From: Mobilisporobacter senegalensis
GTDB lineage: Bacteria > Bacillota > Clostridia > Lachnospirales > Lachnospiraceae
Assembly (NCBI RefSeq): GCF_003752155.1
Contig: NZ_RJVG01000004.1
Span: 248,001 to 312,000, forward strand
DNA length: 64,000 nucleotides
Reading direction: 5' to 3'
Shown: positions 38,801 through 47,730 of the stretch, piece after piece
Numbering within the stretch: the stretch's first letter is position 1
Layout: every line of letters starts with the position of its first letter
Notes under the pieces: model-generated
The model's input: the letters and a program-made list of their open reading frames with translations, nothing else
The model's database searches: none
What the model was told of the DNA's origin: nothing
Position numbers and translations under genes: made by a program

Positions 38801-41177
38801 CATGGATTTCAGGTGGAATGCTGTCAATCACTATTTCCTCATCCGTAGCAGAAACAAAATTTCCTGCTCTATCAAAAATAGTCACTTCAATATGTCCTTT
38901 AAATTCAGGCTCTATTTGAAAATATGAAGAATAAACTCCGGCTTCTTCCTCTGTTTCATTCAGAATTCCATTTTGTATCTCGCCATTTTCACGGATATAA
39001 CTATAGTGGATCTGATCCACTCCTGCTGTTATATCTTCTGCAAATACAGTCACTTTAGTGGACTTATTAAAGAATAGTCCCCCTGTAATACCACTTAAAA
39101 ATTCTTTCACAGGATCATTATTATACTGTACTTTAAGATTGACCGGTGCTTCTTTATCTACCACAAATGAGTCATCCTCTAATGTCTCATTTCTGTTTCC
39201 CGCCAAATCTGTATAAGAAATGTGAAAAATATATTCTGCATCTTCATCATAAACTATTGTTTCCACATAGGTATCATCCTCCCCTTCCCAGGTCAGATGA
39301 GACAGGTCTACTTCTTCCGCGATTCCAATTCCTACTTTTTTCTTTAAGGATATCTGAATGTCCGATGAATTAAAATTCTTTTCCTTAATAGAAATTGTGG
39401 CAGTTCTGTTATTCTGATAAAATCTGTTGTTTTTAACATCATTATTATCATAAGATACTATAATTTCCGGAAGGGTACGGTCAATTATAAATTCTTCTGA
39501 GCTGACGTCATTGGCTGGATTTCCCGCAGGATCTATGTATTTCATGTTTAAAGTATATTTTCCATCCTTTGAGAAGAGAATCTCTGAGCCATAAGAATTC
39601 CCTACCTTTTTCCAGGTGATTGCACTTCCAGAAACTGTGCCTGGCTCTCCATCTTTAATAATTTCAATATACATATCTTCTGGATCAAAGTTTTTCTCAT
39701 TTACAAATACCAGTGCGAGCCTGCTTGTATTGTAATAATTCCCATTGACAGGATTATTATTTGTGAAGCAGATATCCATACTAGGAGGGGTAGTATCTAT
39801 GATGAATTTCTCTCCAATCACTGTTTCTGATACGTTATCTGCCTTATCAGTACACACTATTTTTAAATTTTCATATTCTCCATCCTCTAACACAATAGAG
39901 AAAGCCCAGGATTTATCCTCTTTCTTAGTTGTATTCCATTCTGAATCAGGAATTGCCGTTAATTCACCATCTTTCTCCACGGTAATTGATATTAATTCAT
40001 CAGAAAAGTGCTCATCCTCCAGAGAGATATTCAGTGTACGGTAAGCATTATAATAGTTTTCTTTCACAGGTGCCTGTTCTTTGTCAAATTCATAATCAAT
40101 ATCCGGCAAAGTTTTATCTATGACAAATTCCTCTGAAAACAATACGGAAGTACTGTTCATACTTTCATTATAAAGATGAAAATAAACCTTATATTCTCCT
40201 TCTTCTGTGTAGATAAGTTTATCTACTGCATCCTCACTGCTCTCCCATACTCCTCCCGTGGAGTCTGATTCCAATACCTTATATCCATTATCAGGCAAAA
40301 TGGTCACATCCTGATTGTACAGCCTGCTTCCTTCTTTGTCCGGTAATATAACATATTTCTTATCTGTAAATTCGTCTATTCTTAATTCTCCTTCCACAAA
40401 TGTGAAACTATAATTTCCACATTCTACCCTGTCTTTGGAGAATTTTACCGGATAGGTTCCTTTTGAAAATTTCTTGGCTGTGCACAGGATTTCAGGAAGG
40501 GTTATTTGCTCACACCCCCATTGATAGACTATGAGATAATCCCCACCCGGTACTCTGTTAATAGAATCACCATCGATTAAAGAGCTCTGTATCATTTGTA
40601 CCATGATCTCTTCAAAATCAGGATTCTGCTGACCACGGTATTTAGACGTATTGATCTGTATGGTCACTTCTTTTTTTACTATCTCAATATTTTTTGAAAC
40701 ACTGGCTTCCAGATATTCCTCATCTTCTGCCTTCACTGCTTCAACCTCTACATTTCCGGCATTTTTAATGATAAGTTGATTTCCGTTCTCTATCACAGCA
40801 TTTTCTTCACCACTTAGAATGTGGTACGATACTTCACCCGTTCCGGAACCGCCCTCAACAGATAGATCAACTGACTCAGTTCCATAATCCACCTGATCCG
40901 GTACAGTATCACTAAAATAAAGGGCTTCCTGCTCTTTTAAAACAATCGCCGGCGGTGTTACTACTACTGCGGGTCCTGTAGTTACCTCAATTGCTGAGCC
41001 TGTAGTTGCATCAATCGCTGAACCTGATGTCACACTGATTGCTGAGCCTGAGGCTGCATCCGGTCCGTCAGATGCAGATGCTGCATATAGCATATCGTTT
41101 GATAATAAACTTACCATAAACATTACACAAATCAATATCAATGCAATCTTTCTCCGATAATATTCCTTCAAATCCAT
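35805..41177 (-). CDS. giant Ig-like repeat surface protein, membrane-anchored
   Basis: 1,790 residues. A signal peptide (~10-32), a short SGSAI/TGSAI repeat linker (~40-75), two non-repeat beta domains, then about a dozen Ig-like repeats of ~100-115 residues. The repeat core is YYN..RTATI.I.E.NF...DV.I, ending in YTDLAGN and a VDKT-P linker. A C-terminal membrane helix (ASFGMGGIAIAMIARML) precedes a basic RRRKK tail. There is no LPXTG motif, so it is held in the membrane and projects outward as a long stalk. It is the last gene of the run that starts with the TadE-TNT gene. It may be a scaffold or adhesin for the Tad-like appendage; this is inferred from position only. Confidence 0.85.
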   Translation of the reverse strand: MDLKEYYRRKIALILICVMFMVSLLSNDMLYAASASDGPDAASGSAISVTSGSAIDATTGSAIEVTTGPAVVVTPPAIVLKEQEALYFSDTVPDQVDYGTESVDLSVEGGSGTGEVSYHILSGEENAVIENGNQLIIKNAGNVEVEAVKAEDEEYLEASVSKNIEIVKKEVTIQINTSKYRGQQNPDFEEIMVQMIQSSLIDGDSINRVPGGDYLIVYQWGCEQITLPEILCTAKKFSKGTYPVKFSKDRVECGNYSFTFVEGELRIDEFTDKKYVILPDKEGSRLYNQDVTILPDNGYKVLESDSTGGVWESSEDAVDKLIYTEEGEYKVYFHLYNESMNSTSVLFSEEFVIDKTLPDIDYEFDKEQAPVKENYYNAYRTLNISLEDEHFSDELISITVEKDGELTAIPDSEWNTTKKEDKSWAFSIVLEDGEYENLKIVCTDKADNVSETVIGEKFIIDTTPPSMDICFTNNNPVNGNYYNTSRLALVFVNEKNFDPEDMYIEIIKDGEPGTVSGSAITWKKVGNSYGSEILFSKDGKYTLNMKYIDPAGNPANDVSSEEFIIDRTLPEIIVSYDNNDVKNNRFYQNNRTATISIKEKNFNSSDIQISLKKKVGIGIAEEVDLSHLTWEGEDDTYVETIVYDEDAEYIFHISYTDLAGNRNETLEDDSFVVDKEAPVNLKVQYNNDPVKEFLSGITGGLFFNKSTKVTVFAEDITAGVDQIHYSYIRENGEIQNGILNETEEEAGVYSSYFQIEPEFKGHIEVTIFDRAGNFVSATDEEIVIDSIPPEIHVSYDKRIASGYYNESRTATIQITENNFDVEDVVISVTKGEKEVPELIPSKESWKKVEGKENVYQTTICFDNDGKYQLKISYTDKSLNKGNPYESELFVIDKTRPELSVKYDNNNSAEGNYYNAKRTATITIKEENFSNSEVKVTITAKDIFGKEITVPDISSWDKQGDISTAHIEFAQDAIYTFDINYTDLAGNKANEYPTDNFVVDTKAPVILSDDMIYKKKNSGSLAKFINYISFGYFCNETVQVSVKSTDETSGMKSIIYYTEDKEKGKSQETTLPLGKEGESVQTITFDIPPNFKGTVYAIGQDYAHNKSTEYTKAKSIIIKKADKNASDTITIKPLTEPNKNGFYNSDVEVALKILEPYSGINKFTYDVGATSPVTVNLEQKEDITYEWNKIVKLDALSNNNNNVGINITYNDNAGNENIIAEKDIKIDVTRPVLDVTYDNNDFLNSTYYCKERTATIQIEELNFNPEDVKITIYKDNELVQNLTPKTDNWKSKGIVHTAHIRFAEDGDYRFQVSYTDLADNEASYEHDDEFTIDLTKPVLQVTFDNNAVLNTSYYKESRQAKVVIQEHNFNPEDVNITMTGSYNGKGIPLPGVSSWNTEGDTHTATISFGNDGDYSLMLDYTDMAGNRIDPFEKQEFTIDTTAPELQITGVEDKHAYNGELKPVIEYTDTNFNTQQVSVSLKGYKKGEVSQKGHAIRMGNGEKIILDIFPILQNMDDFYTLSVKVEDNAGNETEAKLSFSVNRFGSVYSVDDKTEKIRNSYINQEVDLVLMETNVDSLKEYSINYSKDGIIQALHKGQDYKVEQFYESGGWNQYVYTIYSKNFAAEGNYIVMVASSDNAGNLSNNNIKKEEIQFTVDKTKPKATVLGIESGAIYNTETEKARIVVKDNLRLSDVKLSLNGKKVSGWKEESLHNEAGDFSIEIPESNNKQNLEVEFEDAAGNTGSLKVDEFLVTQNRWVQYYNNKKAIYASFGMGGIAIAMIARMLRRRKKIQ

Positions 41178-41215
41178 CTCTCTTCCCCTTTTCCCTACTA
41201 CTTGTAATCTGAAAT

Positions 41216-41602
41216 CTAAACAATAACATCTGAACTAACTATAGTAATATCTTCTTCAATCTTCATTCCTGATAATGGTACATCCGCTTCAGCCAGATCC
41301 ACTGTAGGACTGCTGCCACTCCCTGCATATTCCGGCTGTTCCAGTGGAACTGTTTCATCACCTGATGGAAGATCCTCGATATTATATATCTGCATCTGGT
41401 TCTTCTTGATACGCTGTCCTCCACTTTCACTTTCTCTTTGAATCTGGTTTGTGACTTTTCTGGCGGTGGATCCTGTCAGATCTCCAATCACCTTAGGAAT
41501 ACGTAATTTAAAAAACAATATAATAGAAAGAATGAATGCTGCTGCTCCAAGTCCTATCCCTATATAAAAAAGTAAATTATACACCTGTGCCTGCTCTGTC
41601 AT
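41216..41602 (-). CDS. small single-span membrane protein with Thr/Ser-containing cytoplasmic tail
   Basis: 128 residues: one membrane helix (~9-31), then a charged tail with a low-complexity acidic end (SGDETVPLEQ, EDITIVSSDVIV). Family not recognised. The start ATGA overlaps the kinase stop by 4 bp, so kinase and tail protein are translationally coupled. Acidic Thr sites such as DETVPL resemble phospho-Thr sites read by FHA domains, so it could be a substrate of the kinase that docks the FHA protein. This is a hypothesis. Confidence 0.7.
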   Translation of the reverse strand: MTEQAQVYNLLFYIGIGLGAAAFILSIILFFKLRIPKVIGDLTGSTARKVTNQIQRESESGGQRIKKNQMQIYNIEDLPSGDETVPLEQPEYAGSGSSPTVDLAEADVPLSGMKIEEDITIVSSDVIV

Positions 41603-43368
41603 TTCGTTTCCTCCTCCCTGCTCTGATATGCAGTTAATATGCTTTGATAAGCAGTATCATATAAAGTAAGCTGGTTATTAATTTCTTTCCTTACTAAAGA
41701 ATTATTTGTTTTCATATTTTCCAAATCTTCTTTTACTTCCAGAAGCATATCTGTCAGTTCCACTTGTTTTATCCCGTCATTTTTCAGATCATTGGAGAGA
41801 ATTGTGATCTGAGAAATAATTTCTGAATAAAGACGTACCGTTACCGCTTCCTGATTTGGATTCTCATCATTTTCTTTTTTTAGCTCTTTTAAATTTTCCC
41901 AATGCTTTTTATACTCACCATCGTCATTTCCTTCATATTGAAGTTTTGCTATATTTGCATAAAAATCACCGATATTCTGATAAATTTTAGCCCTTCTTTT
42001 ATCCTCATCTGCTGCCATATCATTATTCACTACTCTTTTAAACCATACGGAGCCCAGTGTTTTCTTATTTACTTCTGTGGAGGTATCATAATAAAGCCAG
42101 TATGCTTCCCCAATTTTATAGCAGACCCGGGCATATTCTTCCGGAACTTTCTCTAATTGGTCCAGTGCAACAAAGGATTTCAACTCCGTTCCCTGATACT
42201 TCATATTCCCATCCTTGCTGTTCTCCAACAGTTCTTTAATTGGTCTTTCCAGTCCTCCAATCAGAAGACATTCAACCATATCTGCCTCTTCCTCCGTATA
42301 GGCCAGATCATTTGTAAATTCTTCTATTAATTTCAGATAAGCAGTTTCGCTCCCTGGAGAAATTGAAATAGCAGTAAGATAAGCTAAAACTGTTTTATTA
42401 TAATCCTCTGTACTTTCCGCCAATTGCATCTGCCCATCATAATCTTCTGCCATAATTGCAGCTGCTTTTACATGCCCAAATACCGCCAAAATAAAGAACA
42501 GGAACATACAGCACATGGATAAGAGAAACGTTCCTAATTTTTTCTTTTGTTTCTTAATATATTTCTCATCAATCTCTTCATAATGCTCTAAATCATACAT
42601 TAATTCTGCACAAGTCTGGTATCTGTCCTTTGGATTCCTTTGGGTGCATCGGAGTATGATATTCTCAAGTCCTGAGGAGAGAGCGGGATCCCACGTTTTG
42701 ATAGGATAAATCTCATAAGGTGGTTCACTTGGATTATGACCTGTGACCAGGTGGTACAGGGTAGCTCCAAGGCAATAGATATCTGTTCTGGCATCTGTCT
42801 GACCCTGCCCTCCGAACTGCTCCGGTGCCGCATATCCCTGGGTTCCAAGACAGGTAGTATCTTCAATATTACTTTCTTTAAATTCTCTGGCTGTTCCAAA
42901 ATCGATCAATGTAACGTTACCGTCTGGTTTTAACATTATATTGGAAGGTTTCATATCACGGTATATGATTGGCGGCTTTCTTGTATGGAGATAGCCTAAT
43001 ACGTCACATAATTGTTTTGCCCACTCAATTACCTCCTCCTGTGGCATTGCTTTTTGATCCACCAGATAATCACTAAGGGGTTTCCCCTCAATATAATCCA
43101 TTACAATAAGCAAGGTACCCTCCGACTCAATTACGTCAACGATACTTGGCAGATTGGGATGTTTTAACTTCTTTAACATATCCGTTTCTACAATTAATCC
43201 TTGCTTTACAACTTCAAAATTCTGCACCCCGTCCTTACGGACTTCTTTGATCGCCCACTGTTTATTGGCCTTCTCATTCATTGCAAGGTAAACAACGCTC
43301 ATACCGCCTTTACCGATTATATTTAAAATCTTATATTTCCCATCTATCACTGAACCAATTTCAAGCAT
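41599..43368 (-). CDS. membrane Ser/Thr protein kinase (Hanks type)
   Basis: 589 residues. Kinase domain ~1-260 with glycine loop GKGGMSVVYLA, catalytic Lys in WAIKEV, catalytic loop YRDMKPSNIML (the HRD His is Tyr, common in bacterial kinases), DFG in LIDFGTAREF, and the activation segment GTQGYAAPEQFGG. A membrane helix (~280-305) follows. The ~280-residue C-terminal part is helical and TPR-like; there are no PASTA repeats. It should phosphorylate proteins on Ser/Thr in response to an envelope signal. It sits next to a PP2C phosphatase and FHA protein. Start behind GGAGGG. Confidence 0.95.
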   Translation of the reverse strand: MLEIGSVIDGKYKILNIIGKGGMSVVYLAMNEKANKQWAIKEVRKDGVQNFEVVKQGLIVETDMLKKLKHPNLPSIVDVIESEGTLLIVMDYIEGKPLSDYLVDQKAMPQEEVIEWAKQLCDVLGYLHTRKPPIIYRDMKPSNIMLKPDGNVTLIDFGTAREFKESNIEDTTCLGTQGYAAPEQFGGQGQTDARTDIYCLGATLYHLVTGHNPSEPPYEIYPIKTWDPALSSGLENIILRCTQRNPKDRYQTCAELMYDLEHYEEIDEKYIKKQKKKLGTFLLSMCCMFLFFILAVFGHVKAAAIMAEDYDGQMQLAESTEDYNKTVLAYLTAISISPGSETAYLKLIEEFTNDLAYTEEEADMVECLLIGGLERPIKELLENSKDGNMKYQGTELKSFVALDQLEKVPEEYARVCYKIGEAYWLYYDTSTEVNKKTLGSVWFKRVVNNDMAADEDKRRAKIYQNIGDFYANIAKLQYEGNDDGEYKKHWENLKELKKENDENPNQEAVTVRLYSEIISQITILSNDLKNDGIKQVELTDMLLEVKEDLENMKTNNSLVRKEINNQLTLYDTAYQSILTAYQSREEETK

Positions 43369-43390
43369 ATTATTTACCCTCCTGCTTGTA

Positions 43391-44158
43391 TTAATATGTT
43401 CGAATTAATAATACCGATATATTGTCCTGTTCCATTCTGCTCTTATTTAATTCAACTAAATATTGTGCATAATATGACATATGTTCTACATTGCATAAAT
43501 TCATCGGGGTAAAATATCCTGCGATCTCCTGATCTGTTATTTCATGCCGAAATCCATCTGAACATAACATATATACTGCATCTTTCTTAATTTCACCAAC
43601 GATAAATTCAGGAAACACTACATCGGATGCTCCAACGCACTGGAGGAGAACATTCCTTCTTGCATCTTTTTTGGCCTGGGCTGCCGTAATGTTTCCCAGG
43701 GATATCTCCCGTTCAATTACCGTTTGATCTATGGTCAGCTGCTTTAAATCATATTGAACTTCATAAGCTCTTGTATCCCCAATATGTATAATATAGTAAT
43801 TTCCATCTGCAAGAAGCATTGCTGTTACCGTTGTCCCAAGTCTGATGTTTCTTTCCCTTCCAAAGTTCATTAACCGGTTATTCTGAACAGATACAATATT
43901 CTCCCATTGTCTTTGAATTTCATCCCTGCCATATCCTGTCTCCAATAATCTGGAGAAATCCTTATAAAACCATTCTTCAAAAGCTTTAATAACATTGGAG
44001 CTTGCCACTTCTCCATATTCAAGCCCTCCCATACCATCACAAATAACTGCAAGCACGACTTGTCCCTGTTTTGTATCCGCTACTTTTACAGTCAGACTAT
44101 CCTGATTCACTGGCTTTTTTATTCCTTTATCTGATGCTGCCGTTACCAAATATCTCAT
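43391..44158 (-). CDS. PP2C-family Ser/Thr protein phosphatase
   Basis: 255 residues, a single PP2C domain: metal ligands in VICDGMGGLEYGEVAS, GDTRAYE, LCSDGFRHEIT and the final DNISVLLI. It reverses phosphorylation by the kinase encoded 22 bp downstream. It is soluble and cytoplasmic. The N-terminus VTAASDKGIKKPVNQDS is typical of PrpC-like enzymes (the conserved 'N-D' pair is NQDS). AGGAGG precedes the ATG. Confidence 0.95.
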   Translation of the reverse strand: MRYLVTAASDKGIKKPVNQDSLTVKVADTKQGQVVLAVICDGMGGLEYGEVASSNVIKAFEEWFYKDFSRLLETGYGRDEIQRQWENIVSVQNNRLMNFGRERNIRLGTTVTAMLLADGNYYIIHIGDTRAYEVQYDLKQLTIDQTVIEREISLGNITAAQAKKDARRNVLLQCVGASDVVFPEFIVGEIKKDAVYMLCSDGFRHEITDQEIAGYFTPMNLCNVEHMSYYAQYLVELNKSRMEQDNISVLLIRTY

Positions 44159-44185
44159 ACTTCCTCCTACATAAGTACTCTTTGT

Positions 44186-45622
44186 TTACCGTACTTTAAA
44201 TTCAAATTCTTCATTGGCCAGGCGGATCATACAGCCATGAGTAATTTCTACCTCTGTATTGCTGGGAATCATTGTTTCATTTACATAGGTACGGTTCTTT
44301 GAATTCATATCCATAATATAAAAGGCTTCTCCCTTTTTTATAATATTGGCATGACTCCGGCTTACTGCGGGATTATTCCCTATACAATAATCCACAAAGC
44401 TTCTCTCTTTTCCAAGTTTAAATACTTGTTTATTGATCTGGATCACTTCATTATTTATATGGCGGATTAAATGAGGCCTTATATTTTGGAGAGAATTATG
44501 CTCTGATAAGACGGTGGTTTCTCCTGACGTCACTTCATTCAGCACTGTAGTTTCTCCCGCTGTGCCTGGTACCATCTGGTTCATAACAGGGTTGATTGGA
44601 AGCGGGCGTAAAGGTATTGGAGCCGGCTGCACTTTTTCTGGTTGTGCAAACATAGGCTTTGGCGTTACCGGAGCAGACGGTGTTGCCGGCACCGGCTGTA
44701 CCAATTGTTCAAACGGTACGGATTCCTGAGGTTTTTCCTCCATGCCCGGAATTGCCATCCCTGGAATTGCCATTTTACTGTTTCCTAACCCTCCACGTTT
44801 TACTTTCTTCTCTTTTGGTTTGCTCTCTTTTATCTTTTTTTCTTTTTTCTTCTCTTTTATTTTATTCTCAGTGCCTTCTTTTCCCTTATTTCCCCCGAAT
44901 AAGTTAAATTTAAATTTTCCTTTTGGCAGATTCAGATTCATCTTTTCTTCGCTGCTGTCAGGTATATTATAAACAGGGGTAATGGAAGGCTGTGCTATGG
45001 TCGCTGCAAAATCTGGAATTACTTTTGGAGGTACGATATCTTCTCTTTTTACCTCTGGCATTTTCTTAGGTTTTTCCAATAATTCTGTCAGCAGATTTTT
45101 AAAATCAACCAGGGAAAAATTATTACTGCCGTTTAAAAAGCTAATGATCTTTGCCACATAATCGGCATTTTCACTTTGATCAAACTGTGTTCCAAATACA
45201 ATATCCTTAAAGAATTTCACCAATTCCACAGGGCTTTCCTTTCCTAACACAGGAAAGCATATGATTTCTGCCTCTTCTGTTCCCACATTCACAAAGATAT
45301 ACTTTGGATCTAATAGAAAAGTAGAAGTTTCCAGCATATATTCTTCACTGGCTAAAATTGCCGTTGCAATATTAGAGAATACATTCAAAAATCTCTGCTT
45401 GTTCACTACTCCCATAAAATATTGTTCCAGGCTTATTTTAGAAGAAACATTAAATTTTAAATATTTATCATGGTCCATCTGCACCAATATAGTAGAAACA
45501 ATCCCATAAATGGAATTATTGGATATCATCCCATAGCTGAAAGTATCTATCTCATCTTCCGGTTTTAAATGATATACAAGAAATGTATTGGTGCCCTGAT
45601 TCTCAAACTTAAATTCGTTCAT
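44186..45622 (-). CDS. DUF6382-like / FHA domain protein
   Basis: 478 residues. The N-terminal ~190 residues resemble the DUF6382 domain often found with FHA in Lachnospiraceae. A Lys-rich, then Pro-rich linker (~225-370) follows. The C-terminal FHA domain (~390-478) has the phospho-Thr-binding residues FKLGKERSFVD, SRSHANI and NRTYVNE. It reads phosphorylation set by the adjacent kinase/phosphatase pair. WG-repeat protein, FHA protein, phosphatase and kinase follow each other with gaps of 5-27 bp. Comparable kinase-phosphatase-FHA trios gate type VI secretion in Proteobacteria; transfer of that role to this locus is inference. Confidence 0.9.
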   Translation of the reverse strand: MNEFKFENQGTNTFLVYHLKPEDEIDTFSYGMISNNSIYGIVSTILVQMDHDKYLKFNVSSKISLEQYFMGVVNKQRFLNVFSNIATAILASEEYMLETSTFLLDPKYIFVNVGTEEAEIICFPVLGKESPVELVKFFKDIVFGTQFDQSENADYVAKIISFLNGSNNFSLVDFKNLLTELLEKPKKMPEVKREDIVPPKVIPDFAATIAQPSITPVYNIPDSSEEKMNLNLPKGKFKFNLFGGNKGKEGTENKIKEKKKEKKIKESKPKEKKVKRGGLGNSKMAIPGMAIPGMEEKPQESVPFEQLVQPVPATPSAPVTPKPMFAQPEKVQPAPIPLRPLPINPVMNQMVPGTAGETTVLNEVTSGETTVLSEHNSLQNIRPHLIRHINNEVIQINKQVFKLGKERSFVDYCIGNNPAVSRSHANIIKKGEAFYIMDMNSKNRTYVNETMIPSNTEVEITHGCMIRLANEEFEFKVR

Positions 45623-45627
45623 CTTAT

Positions 45628-46938
45628 CTACTCCTTATTCAATCTATATAACTTTAATAGCTTCCAGCCTATATCATCCTTTATAAAAGCAGAACCGGAA
45701 GTTGTGAATTCCTCTGCCTCATTAAACACCGGTTCTATGACCACTTTATTCCCGGTGTTAATATATCCCCATTTTCCGTTTATGGATACTGCAGCCAGTT
45801 CATTGGAAAAAGTCCTTGCATTTTCATATTGGGGTTCTATTACAATTTCTCCCGTTTTATCAATATATCCCCATTTCCCATTTTTTTTAACACTGGTCAT
45901 ATCTGAACCAAATACATGTGCATCTTCCCATGTATTTTCTCCTACCGGTTTTCCAGTTGTATCAATTAAGGAATAAGCACCATTCTTTTTTACAAATGCC
46001 ACTCCATTTTGAAATGCATATCCTCTGCCATCTAATTTAATATCTTCATAAGTGTCTGTTCCAATCTGTTTTCCGTCCTTGTCAATGATGGACCACCGAT
46101 TGTTCTCTTTCACTGCTGCAACACCGTTTAAAAAGGTTCCTGCATAATCATAGTCACCAAACAGTTTCTTGAATTCTATGTCTGCATATTGGTATCTTCC
46201 ATCAATCAAAACTGCCATCCTGTCTTCTGATAAAGGACCGCAATCCTGTATATTCTTCTTCTCCACATCCACATATTTCTTATCTCCCTGTGAGTTGATC
46301 AGAAAATATTCTCCTTTTTCACTTTGGACCGGTGCAAATCCAGAAGCTGTAAAAGGTTTCCCGGCTCTATAACCATATGGGACCGCTGTGATACCTGCTG
46401 TATTGATATATCCCCATTTCCCTGATTCACTGGCAACAGCACAATAACCAGAGGAAAATACTGTTTTATCAGTATAATTTGCCCATTCGATTTCATAAGC
46501 ATAAGCTAATTCATTATCTAAAGAATCCAAAGTTTTGGAACTGACTCTTCTTTTCTTTGCCTGATTCAGTATGGTATAACAGTCATAATACTGTTCTTCC
46601 CCTTTATAGTAGAATGCCAAAAATTCATATCCTTCCGGTTCATATGGGTATTTGGTAATCATACCCTCACTCCAGTCTTCCAGGGCATATTCCTGATTGG
46701 AATCCCTGTAGAACTCTGCAATCTCACTTCGAAGTTCTATACTCTCATGCAAATTTAAAGCCTTCATATAATTCTCTTCTGCATCTGTTACGATCTCCAT
46801 TTCTGCTTTCATCCTTGCAGTTTTTATGTAATTATCATATTCTGTCTGGGCAGCCTTACTATTATTAAAAAGTGAATACCAGGACATCCCAAAAAGCACG
46901 ACTATTCCTAAGATAGTTAATTCTTTTATTCCCTTCAA
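45628..46938 (-). CDS. WG (KWG)-repeat membrane protein
   Basis: 436 residues. One N-terminal membrane helix (~7-25), a helical TPR-like part to ~150, then five or six WG repeats of the form GKWGYINTAG / GKWGYIDKTGEIVIEPQY, which form beta units in surface proteins. It starts with TTG (46938) behind GGAGGAG. Function of WG repeats is unknown; they occur in extracytoplasmic proteins of many Firmicutes. In this operon it is the likely outward-facing partner of the kinase signalling set. Confidence 0.85.
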   Translation of the reverse strand: MKGIKELTILGIVVLFGMSWYSLFNNSKAAQTEYDNYIKTARMKAEMEIVTDAEENYMKALNLHESIELRSEIAEFYRDSNQEYALEDWSEGMITKYPYEPEGYEFLAFYYKGEEQYYDCYTILNQAKKRRVSSKTLDSLDNELAYAYEIEWANYTDKTVFSSGYCAVASESGKWGYINTAGITAVPYGYRAGKPFTASGFAPVQSEKGEYFLINSQGDKKYVDVEKKNIQDCGPLSEDRMAVLIDGRYQYADIEFKKLFGDYDYAGTFLNGVAAVKENNRWSIIDKDGKQIGTDTYEDIKLDGRGYAFQNGVAFVKKNGAYSLIDTTGKPVGENTWEDAHVFGSDMTSVKKNGKWGYIDKTGEIVIEPQYENARTFSNELAAVSINGKWGYINTGNKVVIEPVFNEAEEFTTSGSAFIKDDIGWKLLKLYRLNKE

Positions 46939-47027
46939 ATAAACTCCTCCTAACTATGTTTCCTTATAGACATTTGTGAAACTATTAAGTTTCCTTCAAT
47001 TTGTGCAATAATTAATACGAATTCCTT

Positions 47028-47684
47028 CTACACCCCTGTTAAAAACACGGAAATATATGTACCTATCAATATGGATGGGGCAAAAGGTATCGAATCTTTT
47101 TTCCCTTTTCTCTTTGTAACGAGGAGAAAGATACCCGTTATAAATGCAGCAAAGAGCGAGAAAAAGATTGAACTGAACATTCCATAGATTCCTTGAAATA
47201 GACTTATTAAAATTAATAGTTTAATATCTCCCATCCCAATCCCATTTTTGATTATAAACGTTCCAACAATCAGAAAGACTATTACGATCACCAAGGCAAA
47301 GAGATCCTGTTTCAATATGGTGAAAAATGATTCTGACCGGAGTATTAATTCCAGAACATAATACACCAACCGTATTATAAGCCCTGTTCCAATGATTTTA
47401 TTGGGTATGATCATATTAGTATAATCCTTCCAGGCGATTGGAAATAAAAGCGTGACAAGTGTGAGTAATTTAATATTTGCTAAATAATGATTTTCAGGAA
47501 ATATATGATTTAATCCAAATACCATAACTATCCCCAAAACACACATTATGCCCCCGAAGATTTTCTTCTTCCTGTCTCCATTTCTTATGGCCTCTTTCTT
47601 ATTGTCGGCCCCTTCTAACTCAAGATATAACCATCCTGCTATTGATAATACAATAACCAGACAAATTTCTATTCCTATTAGCAT
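47028..47684 (-). CDS. A24 prepilin peptidase (TadV/CpaA-like)
   Basis: 218 residues with six or more membrane helices. The two catalytic aspartates of the A24 family are seen in AWKDYTNMIIPN and GIGMGDIKLL. It cleaves the short leader of class III pilins and TadE-like pseudopilins at the cytoplasmic face of the membrane. Two TadE-like proteins are encoded just upstream. Tad motor (TadA) and platform genes are not in the window. Start behind GAGAGGA. Confidence 0.93.
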   Translation of the reverse strand: MLIGIEICLVIVLSIAGWLYLELEGADNKKEAIRNGDRKKKIFGGIMCVLGIVMVFGLNHIFPENHYLANIKLLTLVTLLFPIAWKDYTNMIIPNKIIGTGLIIRLVYYVLELILRSESFFTILKQDLFALVIVIVFLIVGTFIIKNGIGMGDIKLLILISLFQGIYGMFSSIFFSLFAAFITGIFLLVTKRKGKKDSIPFAPSILIGTYISVFLTGV

Positions 47685-47730
47685 AAACGAATATCCTCTC
47701 TCTCATATCATTTGTCAATTCCAAAACAGA

